39,226 nt of DNA from Limisphaerales bacterium (GTDB lineage: Bacteria; Verrucomicrobiota; Verrucomicrobiia; Limisphaerales; UBA11358). Of the stretch, positions 9,041-17,930 are shown piece by piece. A program made the position numbers and the translations under genes. The notes below the pieces were generated by a model, which was not told where the DNA came from, ran no database searches, and saw nothing but the letters and a program-made list of their open reading frames with translations. The stretch's first letter is position 1. Every line of letters starts with the position of its first letter. Location of the stretch: assembly GCA_003139955.1 (NCBI GenBank), contig PLHK01000141.1:12854-52079 (forward strand). Reading direction: 5' to 3'.

Positions 9041-10180
9041 ATGAGCCGAATCGCATTCATTTCAACCATGTATGGAGAGACATGGGGCGGCAGCGAGCAG
9101 CTCTGGGGCGCGGCGGCGCACGTTTTGCTCAAAGCCGAGCATCGGGTTGCGGCCGGTGTGAATCACTGGCCGGGACCGCGCCGCGAATGGGACGCGCTGC
9201 AAGCCGCCGGTTGCGAGCTGCATATCCGTGAATACTTCCCGCGCCTGCCCGGCCGTTTGCTGAATCGTTTTTTGTCCACCGCTCAAAAAATTCCCGCTCC
9301 CAATGCAACCCATGACTGGCTGAAAAACTTTCAGCCTGATCTTGTCGTGGTCTGTCAGGCGTGGACCGATGACGGTTTGGAAATCATGGAAATGTGTCGG
9401 TGCCATCAATGGAAATTTGCGAGTATCGTGCAAGCGGCGTCAGAATATCAGTGGCCCGATGACGCGCGCGCCTTGCGCTTGCGGGAAGTGTATCAAGCCG
9501 TCTGCGGTGCGTTTTTTGTCTCGCGGCATAATTGGCATTTGACCGAGAAACAGATTGCCGACCCGATCGCGCGCGGCGAAATCGCATGGAACCCCTTCAG
9601 CGTGGATCATCAAAAACCTTTGTCGTGGCCGGACGAAAACCAGAGTTTCAAGCTCGCCTGCGTCGGGCGCTTGCAGCCGGATGCGAAAGGCCAAGACATC
9701 TTATTACAAGTTCTCGCGCAGGATCGTTGGCGGCAACGCCCGCTCACCGTCACTTTTTTCGGCAAAGGCGTGAACCGCCAGCAGATTGAACGACTGGCCG
9801 CCATGCTCGGCGTCAAAAAAATCCAGTTCGGCGGTTTTGTTTCCGGCGTCAGTGGAATCTGGAAAGATCATCACGCGCTGGTTTTGCCTTCGCGCAAGGA
9901 GGGACTGCCAATCGTGTTGCTCGAAGCCAGCCTTTGCGGCCGGCCGGCCATCTGCAATCGCACGGCGGGCGTGCCGGAAGTTCTGGACGATGGCGTGACC
10001 GGATTTTTGTCCGCCGCGCCGGAAGTGGATTTGTTTGCCGAAGCAATGGAACGTGCATGGGAAAACCGAAGCCACTGGCGTGAAATGGGTTTGCGCGCGG
10101 CTGAAAAAGTGCGCGCGCTTGTCCCCGAAAAACCGGCGGAAACTTTTGCCGCGCGCTTGGCGCAACTAGCTTCGATGTAA
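9041..10180 (+). CDS. GT4-family glycosyltransferase (tandem paralogue 2)
   Basis: A 379-residue GT-B enzyme closely parallel to the gene just upstream: MSRIAFISTMYGETWGGSEQ at the start, then ACVGRLQPDAKGQDILLQVL, GGFVSGVSGIWKDHHALVLP, and EGLPIVLLEASLCGRP (EX7E) in the donor-binding domain. The 15-bp gap from the previous stop and shared gene length support a duplication followed by divergence, probably giving two enzymes that add similar sugars in different positions or linkages. The ATG at 9041 has no clear Shine-Dalgarno. Only the family call is firm. Confidence 0.87.
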   Translation: MSRIAFISTMYGETWGGSEQLWGAAAHVLLKAEHRVAAGVNHWPGPRREWDALQAAGCELHIREYFPRLPGRLLNRFLSTAQKIPAPNATHDWLKNFQPDLVVVCQAWTDDGLEIMEMCRCHQWKFASIVQAASEYQWPDDARALRLREVYQAVCGAFFVSRHNWHLTEKQIADPIARGEIAWNPFSVDHQKPLSWPDENQSFKLACVGRLQPDAKGQDILLQVLAQDRWRQRPLTVTFFGKGVNRQQIERLAAMLGVKKIQFGGFVSGVSGIWKDHHALVLPSRKEGLPIVLLEASLCGRPAICNRTAGVPEVLDDGVTGFLSAAPEVDLFAEAMERAWENRSHWREMGLRAAEKVRALVPEKPAETFAARLAQLASM

Positions 10181-10189
10181 AAAATTTAC

Positions 10190-11077
10190 GTGGAAAATTC
10201 ACTGTTAAAAAAATCAGCGCCGCCGCTCGTTTCGGTTTGCATCGTGACCTATAAGCGCGATGACACGCTGATTGATTCGGTGCGCCAGTTGTTGGATTCG
10301 ACTTTTCTGCCGTCAGAAATTCTTGTCGTGGACAACGCGCGCTCAGCGGCGCTCCCGGAACGCTTGCGCGAATTTGCCGTTCCCATCGAATTGCTTTATC
10401 CCGCCGACAATGTCGGCTGCGCCGGTTTGAATCTGGCGTTCGCAAAAGCGACCGGCAAATATATTTTCTGCTTTGACGATGACAGTTTTCCTGCGCCAGA
10501 CTGCATCGAAAAGGCCATTCGCGCCTTTGAGTCCGACCCGACGCTCGGCATGATTGGCTTCAAAATGCACGACCCGGAAACTTGTCTACCGTGGCACGAT
10601 CCGTGGTGGAATCCCGACTGCGCCGTCGCGTGTCCCACGGTTTTTTGTCCGGGCTGCGGCCTCGCCTTCAGGAATGATTCGCGGTTGCCGGTGGAATTAT
10701 GCGTGCCCGACATTGTTTCCCAGGCGCATGAATTGAGCATGGCCGCCGAAATTTTGCGCCTCGGCTACCGCATTGAATTTCGCCCGGACTGCGTGGCCTT
10801 TCATCCCGACACCACCAAAGGTTATTCCGGCGAGAAAGCCCGCAACGGCAACCGCAACCAGTTGCGGTTTTTGATTCGCTACGCCGACGGCGGCAATCTG
10901 ACGGTGCTTTTATTCTCCCAAATTTTTTTGGCCGCGACGCGGCGGCCTAATGAAATGCGTTTTGCGTTCGATTATTTTTTATCGGTGCGGCGTCGCGCGT
11001 TGCCCCGCCGGATCACACGGCAGTTCCGTGAAATTTTTTCATGGCACGCGCATCCTAAGCTGGGCCGATTGTTATGA
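10190..11077 (+). CDS. Glycosyltransferase family 2 (rhamnosyltransferase-like type)
   Basis: A 295-residue GT-A enzyme. Its motifs are PLVSVCIVTYKRDDTLIDSV, ILVVDNARS, the DNVGCAGLNLAF segment that fits the DN-G-AGGLNRG pattern of GT2 enzymes of the rhamnosyl/galactofuranosyl transferase type, and the metal-binding FCFDDDS at about 95-101. A pair of His residues (HDPWW, and HPDTTKGYSG) sits in the acceptor half. The resemblance to GlfT/WbbL-type GT2s and proximity to glf make it a candidate galactofuranosyltransferase; this is inference. The start is a GTG at 10190, nine bases after the previous stop. Its stop overlaps the next ATG by four bases (ATGA). Confidence 0.85.
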   Translation: MENSLLKKSAPPLVSVCIVTYKRDDTLIDSVRQLLDSTFLPSEILVVDNARSAALPERLREFAVPIELLYPADNVGCAGLNLAFAKATGKYIFCFDDDSFPAPDCIEKAIRAFESDPTLGMIGFKMHDPETCLPWHDPWWNPDCAVACPTVFCPGCGLAFRNDSRLPVELCVPDIVSQAHELSMAAEILRLGYRIEFRPDCVAFHPDTTKGYSGEKARNGNRNQLRFLIRYADGGNLTVLLFSQIFLAATRRPNEMRFAFDYFLSVRRRALPRRITRQFREIFSWHAHPKLGRLL

Positions 11078-12261
11078 GCCTGCGCGTGATCGCCAGTTCG
11101 CCATCGCTGGAATTAAGCGGTGCCAATATTTTGGTCGCCAACCTGCTGGATCAGCTTCAGCGCACTGGAATTGAAACCGAGTGGATCGTGACCGGCCACC
11201 ATCCGACCGACGATGCGGCGTGGCTTGGTGCGCGGCAGTTCAAAATTCATCGCTTGCGGCTGACGCGGATTGCCGACGTGCAGTTGCGGCAAAAATTGCT
11301 GTTGGAATTTTTGGAGGAACGCGCGCCATGCGTTTATCTTCCCAATTTCGATTTCGACATGGCCTGCGCGACCCCGGCGCTTTCGCCAGCCAACCAAGTC
11401 GTTTTGATCATGCATTGCGATGATCCGGTTTATTACAAGTTTGCGGCGCAGCACGGAAAACTTTTCAACGCCATCGTTTGTGTCAGCGAATTTCTGGCAA
11501 AAAAACTTGGCGCCGCGCAGCCAGAGTTGCGGGCGCGCATCGTCCACATTCCGTTTGGCGTGGAGCCGCCCGCCGGATTGCCCGCGCGGGAAAAATTGCC
11601 GGGACAACCGCTGGCAGTGGCTTATTGCGGGCGGATTGCTTTTCACCAGAAGCGGGTTCAGGATTTGGCGCAGATCATCAACCGCTGTCATGCGGAAAAT
11701 CTGCCGGTCAGATTTCAAATCGCCGGCACGGGGCCGGATGAAAAAGTTTTCTTCGAAAGCATCAAGGAGCCATTGGCCGCCGGAAAAGTTTTGCGACTAG
11801 GTTTTTTGCCCAACCCGGATGTGCTTAAATTGCTGGGTAAATCAGATGTGCTCGTGATGACTTCGGACTTTGAAGGCTTGCCGGTGGTTTTGCTGGAAGC
11901 GATGTCGCGCGGCTCCGTTCCGGTCGTCACCAAAATCGAGAGCGGCATGAGCGAACTCGTCCGGCATGGTGAAAACGGTTTTCTGCTGCCGGTGGGCGAT
12001 GTGAAAAGTTTTGTTGAAGTTCTGGCGAAGTTGTCCGCTGATTCAGCCTTGTTGCTGCGCCTGCGCCAAGCTGCCTTTGACCGGATAACTTCCGGCGGTT
12101 TCACGCTGGCGCGCGCGGCGGCGGATTACCGAAAACTTTTTGAATCGTTGGCCGATGCCAAATGGCAGGTGCAACGGAACGGCCCGGCCATCATCCCGGA
12201 ACACTACCGCATGCGCCGGAGGATTTTCAAACGGCTGAAAAATCTTGCGGGCGGGGCGTGA
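11074..12261 (+). CDS. GT4-family glycosyltransferase
   Basis: A 395-residue GT-B enzyme. The N-terminal domain starts MSLRVIASSPSLELSGANIL, then CVYLPNFDFDMACATPA and a VCVSEFLAKKLG helix leading to the domain hinge. The C-terminal domain has AVAYCGRIAFHQKRVQDLAQ, FQIAGTGPDEK, LGFLPNP, and EGLPVVLLEAMSRGSVP (EX7E), followed by SGMSELVRHGENGFLLP. It starts on the ATGA overlap with the GT2 upstream, so translation is probably coupled. The C-terminal tail is basic (RMRRRIFKRLKN), suggesting contact with the membrane. Family is clear; donor and acceptor are unknown. Confidence 0.88.
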   Translation: MSLRVIASSPSLELSGANILVANLLDQLQRTGIETEWIVTGHHPTDDAAWLGARQFKIHRLRLTRIADVQLRQKLLLEFLEERAPCVYLPNFDFDMACATPALSPANQVVLIMHCDDPVYYKFAAQHGKLFNAIVCVSEFLAKKLGAAQPELRARIVHIPFGVEPPAGLPAREKLPGQPLAVAYCGRIAFHQKRVQDLAQIINRCHAENLPVRFQIAGTGPDEKVFFESIKEPLAAGKVLRLGFLPNPDVLKLLGKSDVLVMTSDFEGLPVVLLEAMSRGSVPVVTKIESGMSELVRHGENGFLLPVGDVKSFVEVLAKLSADSALLLRLRQAAFDRITSGGFTLARAAADYRKLFESLADAKWQVQRNGPAIIPEHYRMRRRIFKRLKNLAGGA

Positions 12262-13486
12262 GGGATTCGCGATTAAACACGGCATTAATTTCACTGTGCT
12301 CCTAAAGAAATATTTCTCAAAAACGGTTCGTAAAACGCTCGGTTCAATCGCGCGAATAAGTCCGATCAAGACCAACCGGTTTGGCCGGCCCGACCGGATT
12401 CTTCAGGTTGCTCCATGGTTACAGACGCCGGCACAAGCGCCGGTTCCCCCGTATGTCGAATCGGTCAATGTGCTTTCCGAACGAAGCGTGCGAATCATTG
12501 CCCCGCCAAAAAAAGTCCGAGATTCCGACGTCAACCCTTGGGAATGGTCCCGCCAGTGGACGCCCCGCTCGCGCCGGGTGGTTATTTTGAAACGCGCCCG
12601 GGTGTGTCATCCGCACACGATAGTTGCGCCGGACCAGGCGATACTTTGGGAATTATCTCCGCTGTGGAACATAACTCCGGCGGAACATCCTCTGCTGCGC
12701 TGCCCGCTACTACCGGCGGAATTGTTTTTGAAGGGCCGGACGCTTTGCTTGAGTGTGGATTCCGGGGACAATTATTTCCACTGGCTTTTGGATTTGTTGC
12801 CCCGGCTAAAAGTGATCGAGGACGCCGGTCTGAAAATTTCCGGTTTCGATCATTATCTGGTGAACGCCGTGGACAAGGGGTTTCAGCGCGAATCCCTGTT
12901 GCGCTGGGGCATTCCCCTGGAAAAAGTGGTGGCCACCAATCATCACCGCCATCTGGTCACGGAAACATTGGTGGTTCCGTCAATGGCGGAACAAAGTGGG
13001 CTTTTCGACGCCGCAGACCTCACTCGCTTGCGGGAAATTCTTTTGCACCACAACCACAAAGGCCGCCAATCTTTTCCCAAACGTTTTTTCATAAGTCGGC
13101 AAAACACCAAAGGCCGGAATCTGGCGAACTTCGCAGAGGTGGCGGCGATTCTTAAAAAATATGGTTTCGAGACGGTTCAATTAGAGACGCTGGCTTTCCC
13201 GGATCAGATTGAATTGTTTTCCGGCGCACAGATGATTCTTGCCGCGCATGGTGCGGGCCTGACCAATTTTCTTTTTTGTCGGCCCGGGACAAAGGTTCTT
13301 GAACTGGTAAATCCCAACTATGCCCACCAAATGTATTACTATTTGGCGACGGTTTTGGGTCTGGATTATCACTACCTGATTGGCTCGGTTGACAACCAGC
13401 AAACAGAGCCGGTTTTTCAAGACATCAGCATTGACGTCAAGTTGGTGGACTGGCAATTGTCGAAGTGGGTGCAGGACAGCCAATGA
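12245..13486 (+). CDS. GT61-family glycosyltransferase (DUF563)
   Basis: Up to 413 residues with the signatures of the GT61/DUF563 family found in capsule and exopolysaccharide clusters: DSGDNYFHWLLDLLPRL at about 176-192, FDHYLVN, LLRWGIP, RFFISRQNTKGRNLAN, and the hallmark AAHGAGLTNFLFCRPGTKVL near residue 335. Several plant and fungal members are xylosyl- or GlcNAc-transferases; bacterial donors are mostly unknown. The start is uncertain: a TTG at 12245 would overlap the preceding gene by 17 bp, and a GTG at 12296 is an alternative. The first ~40 residues are not conserved, so they do not decide it. Confidence 0.85.
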   Translation: MRAGREGFAIKHGINFTVLLKKYFSKTVRKTLGSIARISPIKTNRFGRPDRILQVAPWLQTPAQAPVPPYVESVNVLSERSVRIIAPPKKVRDSDVNPWEWSRQWTPRSRRVVILKRARVCHPHTIVAPDQAILWELSPLWNITPAEHPLLRCPLLPAELFLKGRTLCLSVDSGDNYFHWLLDLLPRLKVIEDAGLKISGFDHYLVNAVDKGFQRESLLRWGIPLEKVVATNHHRHLVTETLVVPSMAEQSGLFDAADLTRLREILLHHNHKGRQSFPKRFFISRQNTKGRNLANFAEVAAILKKYGFETVQLETLAFPDQIELFSGAQMILAAHGAGLTNFLFCRPGTKVLELVNPNYAHQMYYYLATVLGLDYHYLIGSVDNQQTEPVFQDISIDVKLVDWQLSKWVQDSQ

Positions 13487-13523
13487 AGTTTTCAGCCGAT
13501 CGACACTTGGCCAACCCGGTTTC

Positions 13524-14507
13524 ATGATTAAGCTCGTAAAATTTTACCGCTCGCGCCGACTGGTGCTCATCGGTTACGACTTCCAAAGCGAGGGCGGCGC
13601 GTGGCGCTCGATCTACCGGTATTTCCGCGCGGTCGAGGCGCGCGGGCAAACCGTCATGCTCATTGACCGGCGCAAGCAGGGCACTTTCCGGCAATGGTTG
13701 TGCGCCGTGATCTTCAGCCCGAAAATTTTGTTCAACGGCATGGGGACGTTTTCCCGCTGGGAAGGAATTTTTTCGTGCCTGCTGCGTAAGGACATTCTGA
13801 TTTACCTTCACGACACGGCTTACATGGTTGAAGGCTACGCGCGGCAGCATCCGTGGAAATTTTATTTGTTCAAAAAAATTGTCCGGCGCAATCCTGTTCT
13901 GTGCGTGTCCGAACAGATGCAGGAATACTATCGCAGAGAATTTGGTGTCACCCGCAGCCATGTCGTTCGCGAAGCCGTGGCACTACCGACGCCGCCGAAT
14001 TTTGATCCCAATTTCCGCCACATCGTCATGGTCGGCTCGGTGGACGAACGCAAAGGCGTTAAAATATTTTCCGAGGTCGCGGCGTTGGCGGCGGCGAAAA
14101 ATTTGCCGTGGCAATTTCACTGGGTCGGCGCGCTGGCCAGCCAGTCGCTCGGCAAACTTTCAGAAAATGTTAAATGGTGGGGCTGGCAGGACACGCCGTT
14201 GGAATTCACCAGCCGCGCGGATTTGTTTTTTCTTTCTTCAATTGACGATCCTCTGCCGCTCGCGTGTCTTGAAGCGATGGCGCTGGGCAAACGCTGCGTC
14301 GTTTATCGTCAGACCGGCATCGCCGAGATGATTGAAAATATTCGCGGCTGCGCTGTGTTTGAAAATTATTCCGCCACTGAAGCTTTTGGCACGTTGGAAA
14401 AAGCTCATTCCGAGACGCCCGACAGCGCGCGGCTGGTTCAAATTACTTCGGACAGTGCGTCCGTGTCGGCGCTCGTTGGCAAGATTGAAAAAATCATCAG
14501 TCTCTGA
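13524..14507 (+). CDS. GT4-like glycosyltransferase
   Basis: About 327 residues. The protein begins MIKLVKFYRSRRLVLIGYDF and has the parts of a short GT-B enzyme: SEGGAWRSIYRY near the N-terminus, LIYLHDTAYM, VLCVSEQMQEYYRREFG before the hinge, then VMVGSVDERKGVKIFSEVAA, FHWVGAL, and PLPLACLEAMALGKRCVVY (donor-site Glu in LEAMA). The reading frame continues upstream into the previous gene, but the ATG at 13524 is the sensible start: it lies past the stop at 13486 and the upstream residues are out-of-frame translation of the GT61 gene. The N-terminal domain is shorter than in typical GT4 enzymes (about 360-400 residues). The substrate is unknown. Confidence 0.8.
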   Translation: MIKLVKFYRSRRLVLIGYDFQSEGGAWRSIYRYFRAVEARGQTVMLIDRRKQGTFRQWLCAVIFSPKILFNGMGTFSRWEGIFSCLLRKDILIYLHDTAYMVEGYARQHPWKFYLFKKIVRRNPVLCVSEQMQEYYRREFGVTRSHVVREAVALPTPPNFDPNFRHIVMVGSVDERKGVKIFSEVAALAAAKNLPWQFHWVGALASQSLGKLSENVKWWGWQDTPLEFTSRADLFFLSSIDDPLPLACLEAMALGKRCVVYRQTGIAEMIENIRGCAVFENYSATEAFGTLEKAHSETPDSARLVQITSDSASVSALVGKIEKIISL

Positions 14508-14522
14508 CGGGAAAATTTTGTC

Positions 14523-15749
14523 ATGAGAGTTTTAATCGTTGAGGAAGCGCTCAAGAATCTGCACGGCCACTGGTTTCAATATATCAGCGACATCGTGAAT
14601 GGCGGACGCGAGGCCGGCCACGAAATCGAGGTAGCCGTTCACAAAGACGCCTGCGCGGAAATTTTGCAGGCATTGCCGTGCCGCCCGATCCTCAACGCCA
14701 CGGTTTTTGAAAAGAACGCCGCGCCCGCCGGAAAACTGGGCGGCCTCAAACGCGTGTTCATCCACAACCGCTCGTTGTATCGCGACTTGGACAAATTTTT
14801 TTCAGCCGGAAATTTTTACGACATCGTGATCGCGACGACGCCGCGATTGGATCATCTGCTGGCCTACCGGCGTTTGTTTCGGCGTCACAAAGACCGGGGC
14901 TTCCGCAAGCTGGCACTGCTCTTCATTGAGTTGGTCGGGAGTTATAGCCCTGATTTTTCGCAGATCAAATTCTCGCCGGCCACCTTGCCCCTAAAATTCG
15001 CGCTGCTTTCCTTCCGGCCTTTGCTGAAAAGCGGGCAATTTGTTTTCATCACCGAGTCGGAAGGCCTGGCCTGGCAATACGAAAAATTTTGCGGGATTCA
15101 ATTTCCATTGGTCCCCCATGTGGTGAGCCTGCCGCCGCTGGAACCGTTCCGCACCGCTCGCGTTGAGGCGGACAGCAAGCAAGCGTTGTTTGGGTCTTAC
15201 GGAATCACTCGTTATGACAAAGGGCTGGATTTGCTTCAGGCGGCCATCAAATTGTTGAAGCAGCAAAATGGCTGGCAGGCTCCGCGTTTTGCCTTGCAAT
15301 GGATTCAGGACTATCAGATGCCCGACGGCACTTGGGCGCGCAAAGACCCAGCCCTGATGGAAGATAAGACGGTTGATTATTTGTCCGCCTTCTCGACTTC
15401 GAGCCAATACTATGAGTGGCTGGCGCGCACAGATGTCATGGTGTTGCCTTACCGCGTCAATTTTTACCGCGACAAACTCTCGCGGGTTTCGATTGACGCG
15501 GCTCTGGCGGGCATTCCATTCATTTATCCGAGAGGAACCTGGATGGAATCATTGGCTAAAAATCATGGCGCGGGTGTGCCGTTTGAACCTGAAAATGTGG
15601 CGTCGCTCGCCAGCGCGCTTGGCGAGGCCGTGGCAAATCTTTCCGAGCTTAAAGCCAAAGCTTCCGCCCGGCAGGCGTCTGCGCGCGCGGCGTTCTCGGC
15701 CAAGATTTTTTTGGATACCATTGCCGGGCTGCCGGGAAAATCTTCTTGA
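14523..15749 (+). CDS. Divergent GT-B glycosyltransferase
   Basis: A 408-residue protein that looks like a GT-B enzyme but with a weak donor motif. It starts MRVLIVEEALKNLHGHWFQY, has FVFITESEGLAWQYEKF at the end of the N-terminal domain, LFGSYGITRYDKGLDLLQAA opening the C-terminal domain, and MVLPYRVNFYRDKLSRVSID-AALAGIP where the EX7E motif would be. The first Glu of that motif is not obvious here and a Ser occupies the usual LEAMA position (SRVSIDAAL). That pattern is seen in some GT4-clan enzymes of polysaccharide clusters. The ATG at 14523 is 15 bp after the previous stop. Function beyond glycosyl transfer cannot be stated. Confidence 0.72.
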   Translation: MRVLIVEEALKNLHGHWFQYISDIVNGGREAGHEIEVAVHKDACAEILQALPCRPILNATVFEKNAAPAGKLGGLKRVFIHNRSLYRDLDKFFSAGNFYDIVIATTPRLDHLLAYRRLFRRHKDRGFRKLALLFIELVGSYSPDFSQIKFSPATLPLKFALLSFRPLLKSGQFVFITESEGLAWQYEKFCGIQFPLVPHVVSLPPLEPFRTARVEADSKQALFGSYGITRYDKGLDLLQAAIKLLKQQNGWQAPRFALQWIQDYQMPDGTWARKDPALMEDKTVDYLSAFSTSSQYYEWLARTDVMVLPYRVNFYRDKLSRVSIDAALAGIPFIYPRGTWMESLAKNHGAGVPFEPENVASLASALGEAVANLSELKAKASARQASARAAFSAKIFLDTIAGLPGKSS

Positions 15750-15756
15750 CCATAAA

Positions 15757-16674
15757 ATGAGCCAGCTTCTTCGCGGACCGATGCGGGATTTTTTGCGAAC
15801 TGCCAGAGATGGCGGCTTCCGCAGTGCTTGGGAATTTCTATTGAGCCCGCGAATCCGGTTTATCCTGCCCGGTTTGGCGCGGGCGTTCGAGCCTGCCGCC
15901 GTGGAAGTTCATGTGCTTACGGGACGTTCGCGGTTGACGATGGCGTTTTGGATGATGGCCAGCTGGATCGTTGCCACGCGGCGTTCTTGGCGGTTTGTCA
16001 TCCACGATGACGGAACGCTCCGGCACGAAGAGGTCGCCGGATTTAAAAAACTCCTGCCAGATTGCCGGGTGGTGCTCAATTCTGAATCCAACCCCGAAAT
16101 CAGCGCGCGCCTGGCATCACATCCTTTGAGTCTGAAATGCCGCAACCTGCATCCGTTTGGAAAAAGGTTGTTTGATTTCCCCATGTTTGCGACCGGCAAC
16201 CGTTTTATCTCCATTGACACCGATGTCCTGTTTTTCAGGACGCCCGAGCGTTTGATCCGATGGTGCGGCGAATCCGATCCGGGCTGTATTTTTTTTGAAG
16301 ACATCAAGGATGCGAGCCTGCTGGACACGGATGAAGTGCAAAGGTTGTTTGGAGTGCCGTTGGCGCAAAAAATCAATGCCGGTTTGTTTGCCATGCCGAA
16401 AGCCGCGCTGTCTGTGGAAATCATCGAAGCGTGCCTGGCCAGAACTTCCATCCTGACCGGCAACCCGTGGTTCATGGAACAAACGCTTCACGCCGTGGCG
16501 GCTTCGGTTCATGGCCGGGTCGAACTATTGCCGAAGGAATACGTCATGTCCTTGAGTCCGCAATGTCCACCGGGAGCGCTGGCTCGTCATTATGTTGGCG
16601 CCATCCGACATTTGTTTTATTCCGAGGGGATACCGCGCGTTTCGCAAAATCTCGGCGAGTGGCAACATTCTTGA
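15757..16674 (+). CDS. Putative GT-A glycosyltransferase of unassigned family
   Basis: About 305 residues starting MSQLLRGPMRDFLRTARDGG at the ATG at 15757, seven bases after the previous stop. I do not recognise a named family. A GT-A fold is supported by FISIDTDVLFFRTPE, where D154-T155-D156 is a DxD metal-binding motif, and by KINAGLFAMPKAAL, which matches the F-N-(S/A)-G acceptor motif of GT8-like enzymes. FRFVIHDDGTL-type and PWFMEQTLHAVAAS segments would line the active site. HYVG-AIRHLFY near the C-terminus resembles the HF-G--KPW ending of GT8 proteins. There is no signal peptide. Given the glycosyltransferase neighbours on both sides, cytoplasmic sugar transfer is the likely job. Confidence 0.6.
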   Translation: MSQLLRGPMRDFLRTARDGGFRSAWEFLLSPRIRFILPGLARAFEPAAVEVHVLTGRSRLTMAFWMMASWIVATRRSWRFVIHDDGTLRHEEVAGFKKLLPDCRVVLNSESNPEISARLASHPLSLKCRNLHPFGKRLFDFPMFATGNRFISIDTDVLFFRTPERLIRWCGESDPGCIFFEDIKDASLLDTDEVQRLFGVPLAQKINAGLFAMPKAALSVEIIEACLARTSILTGNPWFMEQTLHAVAASVHGRVELLPKEYVMSLSPQCPPGALARHYVGAIRHLFYSEGIPRVSQNLGEWQHS

Positions 16675-16732
16675 AGCTGCGGCCAAGATTATTACTGGCT
16701 GATCCGCAAAGAAAAAATGCACAGACATTATT

Positions 16733-17908
16733 GTGAGCCGCCTTCCAAAAATTCTAATTTTCGCGCCGAACGCCACCGGCGGACTGGCGGAATATACGTT
16801 TTATCAAGCCAGCGCGCTGGAGAAAGCCGGCGCCAAAGTCATCTGCCTGACTTCTGCCTCTTTTCTAGCCGGACGGCGGACATCATTTGAACAGATCATT
16901 TGTTTGAGCGATTCTCCGATGGCAAAAGGTTCTCGCCTGTTGCGTCGCGTCAAAATGGCGTGGCACATCATCCGCGACCAGTTTTTGCTTGCTGGAAAAA
17001 TTCTGGAACACCGACCCGATCTAGTGCTGCTGGACTCTTACATGGAATACCTCTCGCCATTCTGGGTCTGGCCGCATCTGATTTTGGCAAAACTCTGGCG
17101 TGTCCATTACGCCGCCAATTTGCACGACCCAGTGCGCAGTTATGCCATAGGCCCGATTTGGTGGCACAAATTATCCGTGCGGCTGGCGTATCTGCCGCTG
17201 GATTTTGTGCTGGTGCATGAAAACTTGGCGGAACCTTCGCCCGTGCCCGCCGGGGTTCGCGTCGTGCAAGTGCCGCATGGGTTATATGAAATCAGCGGCC
17301 CACCGGCCAGCGCATCGGAAATCCGCCAGAGCTGGGGCGTAAAGGCGGGGCAAAAAGTTTTTCTGGCGTTTGGCTTTGTGCGCGATGGCAAAAATTTGGA
17401 TCTCGTTTTACGCGCCCTTGTTAACGTGCCTGAAGTTTTTTTGGTGGTGGCCGGGGCTGTGGCTTCAAACAAGGACAAGTCATTTGCTTTTTACCGCGAA
17501 CTGGCCGTTGAACTCAAGGTGGCTGACCGTTGCCGGTTTTTTGAAGGATTCGTGGCGGATGATGATTTGGGAAGGTTTTTTGCGGGAACGGATTTTGTCC
17601 TGTTGACCTATGTTTCCACGTTTCACTCGCAGAGTGGCGTTTTGAATATCGCTGCGCGAGCGCGCAAACCAGTGCTGGCTTCGGCGGCACCAAGCGCTTT
17701 GATTAAATCAGTGGGAAAATTCGCGCTGGGACTTGTCGTTGCGCCGGATTCCACCGCGGCCATCGCCAGCGGTATGCGGAGCTTGATTGATACACCGCTT
17801 CAACCTCGCTGGGATGATTATGAGGCGGCAGCGGCGTGGGCGGTGAACGCGCGCGGCGTCTTGGAGGCGGCCGGCTTCGCGAGCCTGACCTCCATGGAGC
17901 CATCATAG
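16733..17908 (+). CDS. GT4-like glycosyltransferase
   Basis: A 391-residue GT-B protein. The N-terminal domain has LIFAPNATGGLAEYTFYQAS (glycine loop), LVLLDSYMEYLSPFWVWPHL, YAANLHDPVR, and LDFVLVHENLAEPSPVPAG before the hinge. The C-terminal domain has VFLAFGFVRDGKNLDLVLRA, FLVVAGAV, FFEGFVADDDLGRFF, and LTYVSTFHSQSGVLNIAARA. The position of the donor-site Glu is taken by a Q-S-G-V-L-N segment, so the EX7E motif is degenerate, as in some GT4 groups using polyprenyl or rare donors. The start is a GTG at 16733; an ATG at 16717 is out of frame. No substrate can be named. Confidence 0.75.
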   Translation: MSRLPKILIFAPNATGGLAEYTFYQASALEKAGAKVICLTSASFLAGRRTSFEQIICLSDSPMAKGSRLLRRVKMAWHIIRDQFLLAGKILEHRPDLVLLDSYMEYLSPFWVWPHLILAKLWRVHYAANLHDPVRSYAIGPIWWHKLSVRLAYLPLDFVLVHENLAEPSPVPAGVRVVQVPHGLYEISGPPASASEIRQSWGVKAGQKVFLAFGFVRDGKNLDLVLRALVNVPEVFLVVAGAVASNKDKSFAFYRELAVELKVADRCRFFEGFVADDDLGRFFAGTDFVLLTYVSTFHSQSGVLNIAARARKPVLASAAPSALIKSVGKFALGLVVAPDSTAAIASGMRSLIDTPLQPRWDDYEAAAAWAVNARGVLEAAGFASLTSMEPS

Positions 17909-17930
17909 CCATTCAAAATTTTCAAAGGTG

